Below, in pieces: positions 7,731 through 16,400 of a stretch of 64,000 nt of DNA. A model generated the notes under the pieces. The model did no database searches and was not told the origin of the DNA. It saw nothing but the letters and a program-made list of their open reading frames with translations. The first letter of the stretch is position 1. Each line of letters starts with the position of its first letter. Origin of the DNA: Corynebacterium glyciniphilum AJ 3170 (lineage in GTDB: Bacteria; Actinomycetota; Actinomycetes; Mycobacteriales; Mycobacteriaceae); assembly GCF_007673095.1 (NCBI RefSeq), contig NZ_VDYZ01000007.1, positions 1-64,000 on the forward strand, written 5' to 3'. Both the position numbers and the translations under genes were made by a program.

Positions 7731-8939
7731 CTATTCTCCGGCGACCGGAGTAAGTTCTCCGCTGCCACTATCGGTCCACCGTCGGGTACCGCTGGTGAAC
7801 GGTCCTGCCTCGTGCTCCCGGAACCACCAGGTCTCGTCCGGCGACCAACCGGCCATCATTGTCTCTGCAGGTGCCGGATACTGCGCGCCGTCGGGAAGGG
7901 TGCCCACCGGAACTGTGCGGGTGGCTGTTCGCAGGTATCCGGCGACCGTCAGATGGACGGCATCCCACTTCTCCGCGACTGTGGACCAGTCCGGCACTGT
8001 CCATCGGCCGTCGCGTCCGGTGACTTTGAACCACTCTCTCCGTAGCGTGTACGTCTGATCGAGAGGGAATTCGTCGCACAGCCTGACCCAGTCCTCAGGT
8101 TCATTGACTTCGTAGATACGGGGATTCGGCGGCGGTGCGTACGGGAAAGCATGGGCTGTACTGCCGAACCGGTCCTCCTGGAGCGGAACTCCCACCGGCA
8201 TCTCTGTACCGGGGAAGGTCCTGGTCGAGGGGAGCGCTGGCGCGGGAGGCGTTGTCCACCACGCTCCGCCGGAGCCGGAGAGGGGCGCCTCGGTTGCCGA
8301 CCGACGGTACTTCTCCTCCGTCCTTTCCTGGTCGATTCGCCAGGTCGTGAGCTTCTCGAGGGTATCACCGTCACTGAGTCCACGGCGTTGTGCGCTCGGC
8401 GCGGGTTCACTGCTGTTGCCCCAGTAGACGAACCACTGGTCGTCAAGGTCGGCCGGGGTAGATCACCAGCGGGTATGCGGGGATCCCGCGATGAGGGAGA
8501 CTGCATTCTCCAATGCCTCGCGCACGGGGGCAGTGCCGGCGAGGACATCCTGGCCCACGGGGTTCTGCCAGTACGCGGCGGATTCGACAGACGTGGTGAG
8601 CGCGGCCAGTAGCAGAGCGGGGTCCGGGGAGAGCAAGGTTGTACGGCGGATCTGCTCGGCAGCCTGTTCCGGGGTGATTCTGGAATCCGGGTCCGGTGGG
8701 GAACCAGGGGCCTCGTAGATTCGTGACGGGCTGTCGGGGGCAGCAGACGACCGGAACGCGTATGTCCGAGCCTCCGGAACAGGGGCCAGGTACTCGGCGG
8801 CCTGGCGGACCATACCCCACAGTGATTGCCCTGTTCCCTGGTTGTCGCGCCCCTGGCGTTCCTCGCAGGCGAGAACATACTCCAGCACCATCCGTCGGCC
8901 TGGGGGGCCCTGCAGCAACGTCGTTCCGTCCAGATTCAT
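7731..8939 (-). pseudogene. Trp-rich hypothetical protein interrupted by one in-frame TGA
   Basis: One minus-strand reading frame runs from ATG 8939 to the TAG at 7731, broken only by TGA at 8463-8465. The first part (158 aa) starts MNLDGTTLLQGPPGRR and ends SPHTRW. The frame continues directly after the stop with STPADLDDQWFVYWGNSS and stays protein-like for 87 codons before the next possible start (ATG 8201, no ribosome site). The later part has WSTVAEKWDAVHLTVAGY and MMAGWSPDETWWF, a pattern I know from actinobacterial hypothetical proteins, without function. The whole would be about 401 aa. A TACGCT -10 box at 8947-8952 gives a leaderless start at 8939. The stop could be a CGA to TGA change, a sequencing error or, least likely, readthrough. 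Confidence 0.7.
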
Positions 8940-8953
8940 GTGTCCCAGCGTAA

Positions 8954-9000
8954 GCAACCGGGGCCCGACGGTCAGAAGAAGACCGTCGGGCCCCGGTTGC
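8954..9000 (-). terminator. Perfect 20-bp-stem hairpin after the SGNH esterase gene
   Basis: Arms 8954-8973 and 8981-9000 are exact reverse complements (core CAACCGGGGCCCGACGGTC) around a 7-nt loop. It lies 18 nt past the esterase stop and directly abuts the -10 box of the next gene. No U-tract follows, as is common for actinobacterial terminators. Confidence 0.75.
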
Positions 9001-9017
9001 GGGGACACGGGGAAGTG

Positions 9018-9884
9018 TCAGGCGTTCGCGGCGGCGCGTCCCATGGCACGCAGACCGGTGTCGGTCATGTGCAGCGGGAGGTTACGACGCTCGGAGGTGG
9101 TGTCGATCAGGCCGACGACCCACCGGTCGTTCGAGCACATCTCGTGGCCGCGGCTCGGCCCCTTGAGGTCGACGAAGCTGCCGCCGGCACCGGTGGCTCC
9201 GTCACGCAGGGCACGTTCCAGAGCCCACTCGACGTCGGAGACCTGAATCAGGGCGCTCGGCAGCTGCACGTTCGGGATGACGTTGATCGGGCAGACCTGG
9301 CCGGCACCGTTGGTGATGTGCGGGAAGCCCAGCACCTTCACATTGGCGTTGGGCGCGAGGCGCTTGACGTGGGAGACGGTGCGGTTCACCGAGTCACGCA
9401 GCTGGCGCTCGATCTGCGGGACCGGCAGCTTGTCGCCGAGGATGTAGGGGTAGGTGTCGTTGGCGCCCGCCCAGATGACGACCTCGTCAGTGCCGGCGTC
9501 CAGTGCGCCGCCGCGGTTGGCCCGGTCTGCCTGCTCGGTGACGTGCATGCCACCGGTGCGGTAGGAACCGCCGGCACAGGAGTAGTTGTCGACGTGCTTG
9601 CCGGACGCCTGGGCGTAGGAGTTGGCGAACCGGTTGTCCGTGCCGCAGCCCGAACCGCTGAGGATCGGGTCGGGCAGGGGGAGGCCCTTGCCCGCAGCCC
9701 AGTTGTAGATGTCCGGGTTGGCGACGATGGAGTCGCCGAGGACGACCGTGTTGTTGGGTGCGGCCTGGCTTTCCGGTGCTGAGAGCAGCGTCCCGGACAG
9801 GGCGGCGACCGTGGCTACGGCGGCGGCTGCGATTCCGGCGATGCGGCGGCCTGCCCGCGATGCCGTGCGGTGTCGTGCGCTCAT
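9018..9884 (-). CDS. Secreted SGNH/GDSL esterase-lipase
   Basis: 288-aa secreted hydrolase of the SGNH family. An Arg-rich start is followed by a hydrophobic stretch (IAGIAAAAVATVAALSGTLL) and likely cleavage after SQAA, so the mature enzyme begins near APNNTVVLGDS. The four SGNH blocks are visible: VVLGDSIVANP (nucleophile Ser), GSYRTGG (Gly), WAGANDTYPY (Asn) and, near the C-terminus, LPLHMTDTG with the catalytic His. The substrate is unknown; cell-envelope lipids or acylated glycans are plausible. ATG 9884 has AGAGGA about 10 nt upstream and is preferred to ATG 9914. A strong terminator hairpin follows. Confidence 0.88.
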   Translation of the reverse strand: MSARHRTASRAGRRIAGIAAAAVATVAALSGTLLSAPESQAAPNNTVVLGDSIVANPDIYNWAAGKGLPLPDPILSGSGCGTDNRFANSYAQASGKHVDNYSCAGGSYRTGGMHVTEQADRANRGGALDAGTDEVVIWAGANDTYPYILGDKLPVPQIERQLRDSVNRTVSHVKRLAPNANVKVLGFPHITNGAGQVCPINVIPNVQLPSALIQVSDVEWALERALRDGATGAGGSFVDLKGPSRGHEMCSNDRWVVGLIDTTSERRNLPLHMTDTGLRAMGRAAANA

Positions 9885-10285
9885 TACTGAGGTTCCTCTC
9901 CTGAAACGTGTCATGTGTCCCGACGTGTCCCCGACAAGCCGAAGACGGATTCGGTCTCCTGAACCGTTTCCTGGGACAACGACGTTACATTAACGTGACT
10001 TTATCCACTAATCATCCAAAATGTAACCCCTGTGGCTAAAGTTGCAATTGTTACGTATGTGACTGAGGGTGTCAGTCCGTGCCCGGGGCTGCCGGGTAAC
10101 GCCAGGCCGCCTCGGCCCGGTATGGTAGGCGAAAGTAGTTTGACGACCCCGGCTCTGGCGCGCCGCCCCGACGTCCGCCCCTCGTCATGCCGCGCGTACG
10201 TTTCACGGGGGAGCACGAGACGACCACGTACGAGACCATCGAGACTACCGAGACCACCAACGACAGACTCAGAAAAGGAGCGACA
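9885..10285. other. 401-bp divergent intergenic region with an inverted repeat
   Basis: Lies between the SGNH esterase and the acyl-CoA ligase. Its centre is AT-rich compared with the surroundings. GTTACATT (9984-9991) and AATGTAAC (10020-10027) form a perfect 8-bp inverted repeat 28 bp apart. Further GTTAC/GTGAC-like words occur up to 10062. I see no gene in it; the part from 10187 is open in the ligase frame but has no ribosome site. Confidence 0.5.
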
Positions 10286-11932
10286 GTGTTTGAACAGCTG
10301 TCCTATGACCTCAAAGGCGCCGTAAAAGGCGCCAAGGCCTTCGTGAACACAGGATTCCTCAAGGGATCCACCCCTGCCGGCGGTCTCGGGGTGGCTAAAG
10401 CGCTGGGACGCTACGGCACCAGTCTCGCCGGCCTTCTCGAGGGGACCACCGCCCGGTTCCCCTCCCGACTGGCGCTTGTCGACGACGACGGAGAGCTGAC
10501 CTACCAGGAACTCACCAACTACTCCCGGCTCACCGCACACACCCTGGCCAGCCACGGCATCACCTCGGACAGCCGCGTCGGCATCATGGCCCGCAACGGG
10601 CGCGGATTCCTCTTCCCCCTGGCAGCCAAGGGGTACCTCGGATACACCGTCTTCCTGCTGAATGTCGGTGCCAGCAAGCACCAGATCGCCGAGATCGTCA
10701 AGGAGCACAAGCTCGACGTCATCTTCTACGACTCCGAGTTCGACGACCGGTTCCCCGAGGACCTCACCGACTTCGGCGCCACCCTCATCCACGCGGACGC
10801 CGCAGAGGGGCACCGCACCGACATCGACTACCCGACGATCGAGGACTTCTGGGCCAACCCCGGCCCCCACAACGACGCATTCCCGTCCCGCCCCACCCAG
10901 GGTGGCGTCATCCTGATGTCCTCCGGCACCAGCGGGACCCCCAAGGCGGTCCAGCACACCGAGCCCAGTTTCCCGGTCGGTGTGCTCGGGCCTGTCCTCA
11001 AGGGACTGAACGTCAAGGCCGGGGACCGGCTTCAGCTCACGGCGAGCCTCTTCCATGTCCTCGGCTGGGGCGCCGCAGTCCTGGCCATCACCGCCGGCTG
11101 CACGCTGGTGACCCAGCGCGTGTTCAAGCCGGAGGTCGTGCTGCAGCAGGTGCAGGACTACAAGTGCACCGGCATGCTCAGCTCCGCTGTCTTCCTCAAG
11201 GACGTCCTGGCCGTGGATGACGGGTCCTACGACCTGTCGTCGATGACGTGGATCCTCAACGCCGGCAACGCGATGAGCGAAGACCTCGTGCGCGGCCTGC
11301 AGGAGCGCTACGGCAACATCCTGTCCAGCGGCTACGGTTCCACTGAGGGCCTGCTGGTGGCCTACGCCACCCCGGAGGACCTCGCAGAGGATCCGCTCAC
11401 CGCCGGACACCGGGTGTGGAACGGTCGCCTGGAACTGCTCGACCCGGACACCGGTAAGCAGGTGGCTCCCGGTGAGGTCGGCATCATCCACGCCCACAAC
11501 GCCATGTCCATGAAGGGGTACCTCGGTAACCGGGACAAGCCCGACTACCGCGACGGCATGCTGGACCTGGGCGACAAGGGTGTCATCGACCCGGAGACCG
11601 GTCGCCTGCGCGTGCTGGGGCGCAACAACGACATGATCATCGTCGGCGGCGAGAACATCTGGCCGACCTCCGTGTCCGACATCATCGACCGGGTGGACGG
11701 CGTTGCCGAGTCCTACTGCGTCGGGGTGGAGGACGACGAGAAGTTCCAGCGCGTCAAGGCCTATGTCGTCACCGACGGCTCCGCAGACCTGAGTGAGGAC
11801 GACATCCGCACCCACGTGCGGGAGAACTTCATGGCCCCGGCCGTGCCGCGCGACGTCGTCCTGATGGACCAGCCGCTGCCGCGCAACCCGATCGGCAAGG
11901 TCGTCAAGCGTGAACTGGAGGCCTTCGGCTGA
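10286..11932 (+). CDS. AMP-binding fatty-acid--CoA ligase (FadD-type)
   Basis: 548-aa member of the ANL adenylating family, expected to activate a carboxylic acid, probably a fatty acid, with ATP and CoA. The P-loop motif is LMSSGTSGTPKAV (about residue 210). SGYGSTEG follows near 350, then LLDLGDKG-like LDLGDKGVIDPETGRLRVLGRNNDMIIVGGENI (the hinge and A8 region) and the catalytic Lys in PIGKVVKREL at the C-terminus. No membrane segment is seen. GTG 10286 has AAAGGAG 5 nt upstream and is preferred to any of the 33 in-frame upstream codons. It stands alone; the substrate cannot be read from the sequence. Confidence 0.88.
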   Translation: MFEQLSYDLKGAVKGAKAFVNTGFLKGSTPAGGLGVAKALGRYGTSLAGLLEGTTARFPSRLALVDDDGELTYQELTNYSRLTAHTLASHGITSDSRVGIMARNGRGFLFPLAAKGYLGYTVFLLNVGASKHQIAEIVKEHKLDVIFYDSEFDDRFPEDLTDFGATLIHADAAEGHRTDIDYPTIEDFWANPGPHNDAFPSRPTQGGVILMSSGTSGTPKAVQHTEPSFPVGVLGPVLKGLNVKAGDRLQLTASLFHVLGWGAAVLAITAGCTLVTQRVFKPEVVLQQVQDYKCTGMLSSAVFLKDVLAVDDGSYDLSSMTWILNAGNAMSEDLVRGLQERYGNILSSGYGSTEGLLVAYATPEDLAEDPLTAGHRVWNGRLELLDPDTGKQVAPGEVGIIHAHNAMSMKGYLGNRDKPDYRDGMLDLGDKGVIDPETGRLRVLGRNNDMIIVGGENIWPTSVSDIIDRVDGVAESYCVGVEDDEKFQRVKAYVVTDGSADLSEDDIRTHVRENFMAPAVPRDVVLMDQPLPRNPIGKVVKRELEAFG

Positions 11933-11954
11933 GCGATGCCCCTCACCGGCGGTC

Positions 11955-12716
11955 TCACAGTCCCGGCGTGGACCCCAGTATCTGGTAGCCCACGAACGCC
12001 ACAGTGTCGATCAGGCCGTGTGCGATGATCAACGGCCAGACACGGCCTGTGCGGTAGAAGAACCAGACGAAGACCAGCCCCATCGCCATGTTCCCCAGTC
12101 CGGCGGAGTACCCCTGGTAGAGGTGGTAGCTTCCGCGCAGCACCGCCGAGGCCAGGAACACCCACATCCACGGCACCCGGAGTTGGCGTAGCCGGCAGCA
12201 CAGCCATGCCACCACGAGGATCTCCTCGGCGAATCCGTTCGCCCACGAGTTCAGGATCAGCAGCAGCAGATCCTGGACGCTGCGGTCCAGTCCGGTCGGG
12301 ATGACCTCCTTGGACAGTCCCAGCTGTACCGCTCCGACATAGAAGACCAGTCCCGGAACGCCGATCAGCGCTGCCAGGCCGGCTCCGGGCAGTGCGTCAC
12401 GCCACCGGGGGCGGAGGTGCACCCCGGACGCGCCGGGCCGTCCCACCAGAGTCGGCGGCACATGCCGCAGCAACAGGAACAGCGCCAGCCCGCCCCAGGC
12501 GACGAGCACCCCGGTGGAGATCAGCTGGAATGCAGGATCGAGCCAGGTCAGCGCCGACTGACGGGCGTTGAGGGTGGTGCTCTGCTCATTGAGGCCCTCC
12601 GGCATCGTGGCGGCCTCGAGAAGCCGCAACGCCGAGCGGGCCCCGGAGGCGCCGAAAGTGACGGCGAGGACGATGACCAGCTCCCACCGGAGCGCACGTC
12701 GGTCGGACCGGTTCAT
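11955..12716 (-). CDS. CPBP-family intramembrane metalloprotease
   Basis: 253-aa polytopic membrane protein of the CPBP (CAAX protease/bacteriocin-processing) family. About seven hydrophobic segments are visible. Motif 1 is the double Glu in NGFAEEILVVAWL, motif 2 is SYHLYQGYSAGLGNMAMG with the metal-ligand His, and motif 3 is IIAHGLIDTVAFVGY. Members cleave within or near the membrane, and targets are mostly unknown. Its ATG overlaps the stop of the upstream amidase gene (ATGA), so the two are translationally coupled. Confidence 0.85.
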   Translation of the reverse strand: MNRSDRRALRWELVIVLAVTFGASGARSALRLLEAATMPEGLNEQSTTLNARQSALTWLDPAFQLISTGVLVAWGGLALFLLLRHVPPTLVGRPGASGVHLRPRWRDALPGAGLAALIGVPGLVFYVGAVQLGLSKEVIPTGLDRSVQDLLLLILNSWANGFAEEILVVAWLCCRLRQLRVPWMWVFLASAVLRGSYHLYQGYSAGLGNMAMGLVFVWFFYRTGRVWPLIIAHGLIDTVAFVGYQILGSTPGL

Positions 12717-14152
12717 CGCCCGTCCCTGGAGGAGTCCTCGATCAACGACTCGACCAACGCCTCAAGGTCGCCGGGGCCGGCGACGGTCACGGCATCGAGA
12801 ACGGAAGGGTCAGCATCCACCAACCGCCCCACAGTCTCCTGCAGGTGCTGTGCCAGGCCCAGGAGCTCGGCGGCGGAGACCCGGTCGGCGACGGCGCCCA
12901 GGTGGACCGAGACCGGCCACCGTCCGGGTGCGACGTCGGGTGTCACCAGGGGGACGGAGAGCCCCGCCCATCCGGTGAGGTTCCAGAGCGTGGCCCAGGG
13001 TGTCCAGGCGGTCTGCGCCAGGAAGTCCGTGGCGGGGTCGTTGACATCCGGCCCTGAATAGCGGGAAAAGGCACCGATGCCGGGTGGCGCGCACGCCAGC
13101 ATCGGAGTCACGACCACGTCCACTGGTCCGTCGGTGTCGTCGTCCCACGCCGTGAGGACGTCCCCCGGCAGCGACGAGACCGCCTCTGTGGCGTCCGCTA
13201 TCTCAGCGGGGGTGAGGTCCAGGCCCCGCCGCCTCAACCACGTCGGCATCGTCGTCGCAGGATCAGGCAGGTCACGGCACCGGACCGCCATGATCCGCGA
13301 GTACATGTCGAAGTGTTCCACCGGGTACGGGGCCGCCACCGGGCGGACACCGCTGACGGCGGGGTGGGTGACCAGCAGGGACGCGGCAGCCGCCGTGGCG
13401 TTGGCCACCGTCGGCTCCACTGCGGTGGCGGTGTGGAACGGACGGTTGGTGTGCCCCAGCCGTAGCGGCCGTGTCGGCGCGGACGGTGTTGACAGCGCAG
13501 AGATTCCGTAGGCGCGGGCCGTGAGGTCGAGATCGCGTGCGATGAATCCCTGCGCCGCCGGATTCGGCAGCCCACCGTCGTCCACGGTGTGTGCGGGTTT
13601 CAGCCCGGGCAGGCCCACTGCCGCTGCAGGCACGCGGATCGACCCGCCACCGTCGCTGGCGTGGGCGACGTCGACGATCCCGCGTGCCACGGCCACCGCA
13701 GCGCCGGACGAGGAGCCGCCGGACGTCATCCGTCGGTCGATCGGGTTCACCGGACCGGGACCGTGCGCGGGCTCGGTGTAGACCGTCGCCCCGAATTCGG
13801 CGGTGACACTGGCACCGACCAGCCTGGCGCCTTCCTCCAGAAGTCGCGTCACGGCGGTGTCGTCGGACTCCGCCACCACGGCATGTCCGACGGAACCGAA
13901 GGTCGTGACCTCACCGGCCACCCGGTTGAGGTCCTTGACCAGGACGTCCAGTCCCCGCAGCGGGCCGTGCTCCCGACGGTCCTCGTGAACCCGGTCGTAG
14001 ATCCTGGCCACTCCCAGTTCCTCCGGGGTCAACCCGGTGCGCGCGCTCAGCCGGGTGAGTCGCAGCGACACGGCCTCGGTGCTGTTGGCGCTGCCGGTAC
14101 TGCCGGTGTCTGGGGTGCCGGCAGTGCCTTCCCTGGGTGGTGGGGGATTCAT
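12713..14152 (-). CDS. Amidase signature family protein
   Basis: 479-aa amidase-signature hydrolase (Ser-cisSer-Lys triad) that cleaves a C-N amide bond. The catalytic Lys is K73 in DVLVKDL. The Ser/Gly-rich signature is [16 protein letters not shown] with the cis-Ser near 147-148, and the nucleophile is S171 in [13 protein letters not shown] Gly-Thr-Ser-rich low-complexity tail of about 25 residues precedes the domain. It is predicted to be cytoplasmic. The substrate is not readable; it is not a GatA, since no gatB/gatC neighbour exists. ATG 14152 is chosen because TAGTGT on the minus strand (14160-14165) ends 7 nt before it. The promoter region is shared back to back with pheA. Confidence 0.87.
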   Translation of the reverse strand: MNPPPPREGTAGTPDTGSTGSANSTEAVSLRLTRLSARTGLTPEELGVARIYDRVHEDRREHGPLRGLDVLVKDLNRVAGEVTTFGSVGHAVVAESDDTAVTRLLEEGARLVGASVTAEFGATVYTEPAHGPGPVNPIDRRMTSGGSSSGAAVAVARGIVDVAHASDGGGSIRVPAAAVGLPGLKPAHTVDDGGLPNPAAQGFIARDLDLTARAYGISALSTPSAPTRPLRLGHTNRPFHTATAVEPTVANATAAAASLLVTHPAVSGVRPVAAPYPVEHFDMYSRIMAVRCRDLPDPATTMPTWLRRRGLDLTPAEIADATEAVSSLPGDVLTAWDDDTDGPVDVVVTPMLACAPPGIGAFSRYSGPDVNDPATDFLAQTAWTPWATLWNLTGWAGLSVPLVTPDVAPGRWPVSVHLGAVADRVSAAELLGLAQHLQETVGRLVDADPSVLDAVTVAGPGDLEALVESLIEDSSRDGR

Positions 14153-14159
14153 GTCGGAC

Positions 14160-14165
14160 ACACTA
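14160..14165 (-). promoter_or_regulatory. -10 box of a leaderless promoter (amidase)
   Basis: TAGTGT on the minus strand, 7 nt before ATG 14152. It lies 11 bp from the pheA -10 box, so the two promoters occupy the same 37-bp divergent gap and each must run through the other's start. Confidence 0.5.
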
Positions 14166-14176
14166 CCGGCGCCCGG

Positions 14177-14182
14177 TAGGTT
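14177..14182 (+). promoter_or_regulatory. -10 box of a leaderless promoter (pheA)
   Basis: TAGGTT, 6 nt before ATG 14189. Confidence 0.5.
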
Positions 14183-14188
14183 GGTGTC

Positions 14189-15151
14189 ATGAGTGACATC
14201 GAGACGGTGGCCTATCTCGGCCCACGTGGAACCTTCACCGAACAGGCCGTCCTGAACATGACGGCCGCCGGCCACCTGCCGGAGGATGTCGCCCACCGCA
14301 CGGTGGCCTCCCCTGCGGAGGCCCTGGACCTGGTCCGGCAGGGTGAGGTCGACCGGGCCGTCGTCGCCCTGGAGAGCAGCGTGGACGGGCCGGTCACACA
14401 GACCTTCGACTCGCTGGCCGACGGAGCACCGGTGCAGATCCTGCGGGAACATGACGTCCCCGTCGTCTTCTCGATCCTCGTACGCCCCGGCACCCGGCTC
14501 GAGGACGTCCGGACCTTCACCACCCACCCCGTCGCACAGGCCCAGGTGCGACGGTGGGCGGCCGAACACCTCCCCCACGCGGAGTTCATCCCCGCAAGTT
14601 CCAACGGTGCCGCAGCTGCCGCTGTCGCCGCCGGCGAGGCGGACGCTGCGGCAGCACCGGCACGTGCCGGTGCCCTCCACGAGCTGGATGCCGTCGCAGA
14701 GGGTATCGCCGACGTGGCCGGGGCACACACCCGGTTCGTCCTGGTGGGCCTGCCCCAGGAGCCCACCGCCCGCACCGGACACGACCGCACCGCCATTGTC
14801 CTGCAGGTTCCCAATGTGCCGGCGTCACTGGTGATGGCCCTGATGGAACTGGCCACCCGCCGCGTCGACATGTCACGCATCGAGTCGCGCCCGACCCGGG
14901 AGAAGGCGGGAACCTACAACTTCCACGTGGAACTTGTCGGGCACCTGCAGGACGACGCCGTCGCCGAGGCCCTGGCGGGCCTGCACCGCTACTGCGACCG
15001 CATCCGGTTCCTCGGGTCCTGGCCACAGGAAGGGTGGGTCGGCGGTGTCGACGGTCCCGACGGCTCCGTGCCGCCCGACTACGCCGCCTCCTGGGACTGG
15101 ATCCAGGGGCTGAGAGGCCTGGGGGATATGAGGGACGGTGGTCAGCCGTGA
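14189..15151 (+). CDS. pheA: Prephenate dehydratase
   Basis: Monofunctional prephenate dehydratase, 320 aa, converting prephenate to phenylpyruvate in phenylalanine synthesis. The catalytic domain begins VAYLGPRGTFTEQA and contains ALESSVDGPV and the essential Thr-Arg-Phe in GAHTRFVLVG (about residue 180). A C-terminal ACT domain follows, with the phenylalanine-binding motif SRIESRPTREKAGTYNFHVE, so feedback inhibition by phenylalanine is expected. There is no chorismate mutase domain. It is transcribed from a leaderless promoter, and its TGA overlaps the GTG of the downstream phosphoglycerate mutase gene. This gene pair is also adjacent in C. glutamicum as I recall. Confidence 0.95.
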   Translation: MSDIETVAYLGPRGTFTEQAVLNMTAAGHLPEDVAHRTVASPAEALDLVRQGEVDRAVVALESSVDGPVTQTFDSLADGAPVQILREHDVPVVFSILVRPGTRLEDVRTFTTHPVAQAQVRRWAAEHLPHAEFIPASSNGAAAAAVAAGEADAAAAPARAGALHELDAVAEGIADVAGAHTRFVLVGLPQEPTARTGHDRTAIVLQVPNVPASLVMALMELATRRVDMSRIESRPTREKAGTYNFHVELVGHLQDDAVAEALAGLHRYCDRIRFLGSWPQEGWVGGVDGPDGSVPPDYAASWDWIQGLRGLGDMRDGGQP

Positions 15152-16056
15152 GTCGGCTGCTGCTGATCCGACACGGGCAGACCACGTCGAATGTCAGCCA
15201 CGCCCTCGACACCAACCTGCCGGGGGCCGCGCTGACCGACCTCGGCTGGTCACAGGCCCGAGCCGCGGGGGAACGTCTGGCCGGAGAACGTACCGGGAAT
15301 GCCCCGTTGGCGATGGTGTCGTCACAGGCGTTGCGTGCCCGCCAGACCGCGGCCGGAATCGCCCTCGGCGGCAGTGGTCGAGGTCTGCACCTGGAACGCA
15401 CCGCGCCGGGCAGTGATTTCGCCGACGCCCTGGCGCAACTCGCGGAGCTCGAGGTCACCGACGGTCTCGACCACGCGGAGGTGGGGCCGGAGGAGTCCAC
15501 GACAGCGGGCGCGCCGGCCGCTCTCGGAGGCGGCACGGGGACTCGCCCCACGCTGACCGACGGCGCTGCGGCAGCGCTGCACCGGCCGCTTCCCCTGGTG
15601 ATGCCGGGTGCGGTGCCGGGGATCTCCGAGATCCCCGCCGGACAGTACGAGATGAGGGTGGATCCGGACGCGCACTACGGATACCACCGCACCTTCGCCG
15701 AATGGTTGGGCGGGTCGATGGACCTGCCCGTGCCCGGTGCATCCACCGGGCGTGAGGTTGTCGGACGGTACCTCGGCACACTGCTGCCGGTGCTGTCCAC
15801 CGCCCAACGTGCCGGGTCGGATCTGGCGGTCGTCAGCCACGGTGCGGTGATCCGCCTGATCGCCGCCTACCTGGGAAGGGTGGATCCCGAGTTCGCGGTA
15901 CGGACGCTGCTGCCCAATACCCTGCGGGTCGATCTGGAGGTCCCCGACCTGGGCGGCTCCCTTGCCCCGGAGGACCTCAGTGAGGCAGTCGCCGACGGGT
16001 GGAAGGTCACGGACTGGGCCGGGCACGGTGAACCGCCCCGGGCGGGGAGGAACTAA
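15148..16056 (+). CDS. Histidine phosphatase (phosphoglycerate mutase-like)
   Basis: 302-aa histidine phosphatase. The catalytic His is in the N-terminal LLLIRHGQTTSN, the second conserved site is SSQALRARQTAAG, and the second His is in LAVVSHGAVIRLIAAYL. The region between is long and carries an unusual Ala/Gly/Thr-rich insertion around residues 115-150 (TTAGAPAALGGGTGT), so it is larger than typical 200-230 aa members. True mutase activity is not implied; most such actinobacterial proteins are phosphatases of unknown substrate. The GTG start overlaps the pheA stop (GTGA), which indicates coupling. Its stop overlaps the convergent zincin gene by 4 bp. Confidence 0.85.
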   Translation: MSRLLLIRHGQTTSNVSHALDTNLPGAALTDLGWSQARAAGERLAGERTGNAPLAMVSSQALRARQTAAGIALGGSGRGLHLERTAPGSDFADALAQLAELEVTDGLDHAEVGPEESTTAGAPAALGGGTGTRPTLTDGAAAALHRPLPLVMPGAVPGISEIPAGQYEMRVDPDAHYGYHRTFAEWLGGSMDLPVPGASTGREVVGRYLGTLLPVLSTAQRAGSDLAVVSHGAVIRLIAAYLGRVDPEFAVRTLLPNTLRVDLEVPDLGGSLAPEDLSEAVADGWKVTDWAGHGEPPRAGRN

Positions 16057-16400
16057 CCCCACCCGAGTTCGTGCAGGCGGGCGTCGTCGATGCCGAAATG
16101 GTGGCCGATCTCGTGGACCACGGTGACCGCGACTTCCTCGACGAGCTGTTCGTGGCTCGAGCAGTACCGGCAGAGGGCGTCCTTGTAGATGCTGATCTTG
16201 TCCGGGAGGAACGTGGGCCATTCCACGGAGCGTTCCGTCAGCGCCACGCCATGGTAGAGCCCGAGGATCGACGGATCCTCGTCGTTGTGGTCCTCGACGA
16301 CGATCGCGACATTGTCGAGGGCGTCGAGCAGCTGCCGGGGGATCAGGCGGAGACCACGGTCCACCAGGTCCTCGAAATCGTCGTCACTGACCTCGATCAC
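16053..16400 (-). CDS. Small zincin-type metallopeptidase family protein
   Basis: 115-aa protein with the zinc protease motif HEIGHHFGIDD, a full HExxHxxGxxD as in the minimal metallopeptidases of actinobacteria. The N-terminus is acidic (IEVSDDDFEDLVDRGL), and the rest includes YHGVALTERSVEWPTFLPDKISIYKDAL, a family-typical strand near the cleft. It has no signal peptide. Role and substrate are unknown. The GTG start at 16400 overlaps the stop of the upstream septum-formation gene (GTGA), so the two form a coupled pair read toward the mutase. Confidence 0.85.
   Translation of the reverse strand: MIEVSDDDFEDLVDRGLRLIPRQLLDALDNVAIVVEDHNDEDPSILGLYHGVALTERSVEWPTFLPDKISIYKDALCRYCSSHEQLVEEVAVTVVHEIGHHFGIDDARLHELGWG

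Noticed and set aside
8201..8465. Two separate genes instead of one broken gene at 7731-8939
   Set aside because: The second half has no start codon near the stop, its frame is the same as the first, and the sequence between is protein-like.
10001..11815. Minus-strand open frame of 604 codons over the acyl-CoA ligase
   Set aside because: Antisense shadow; the plus-strand gene has ribosome site and full motif set.
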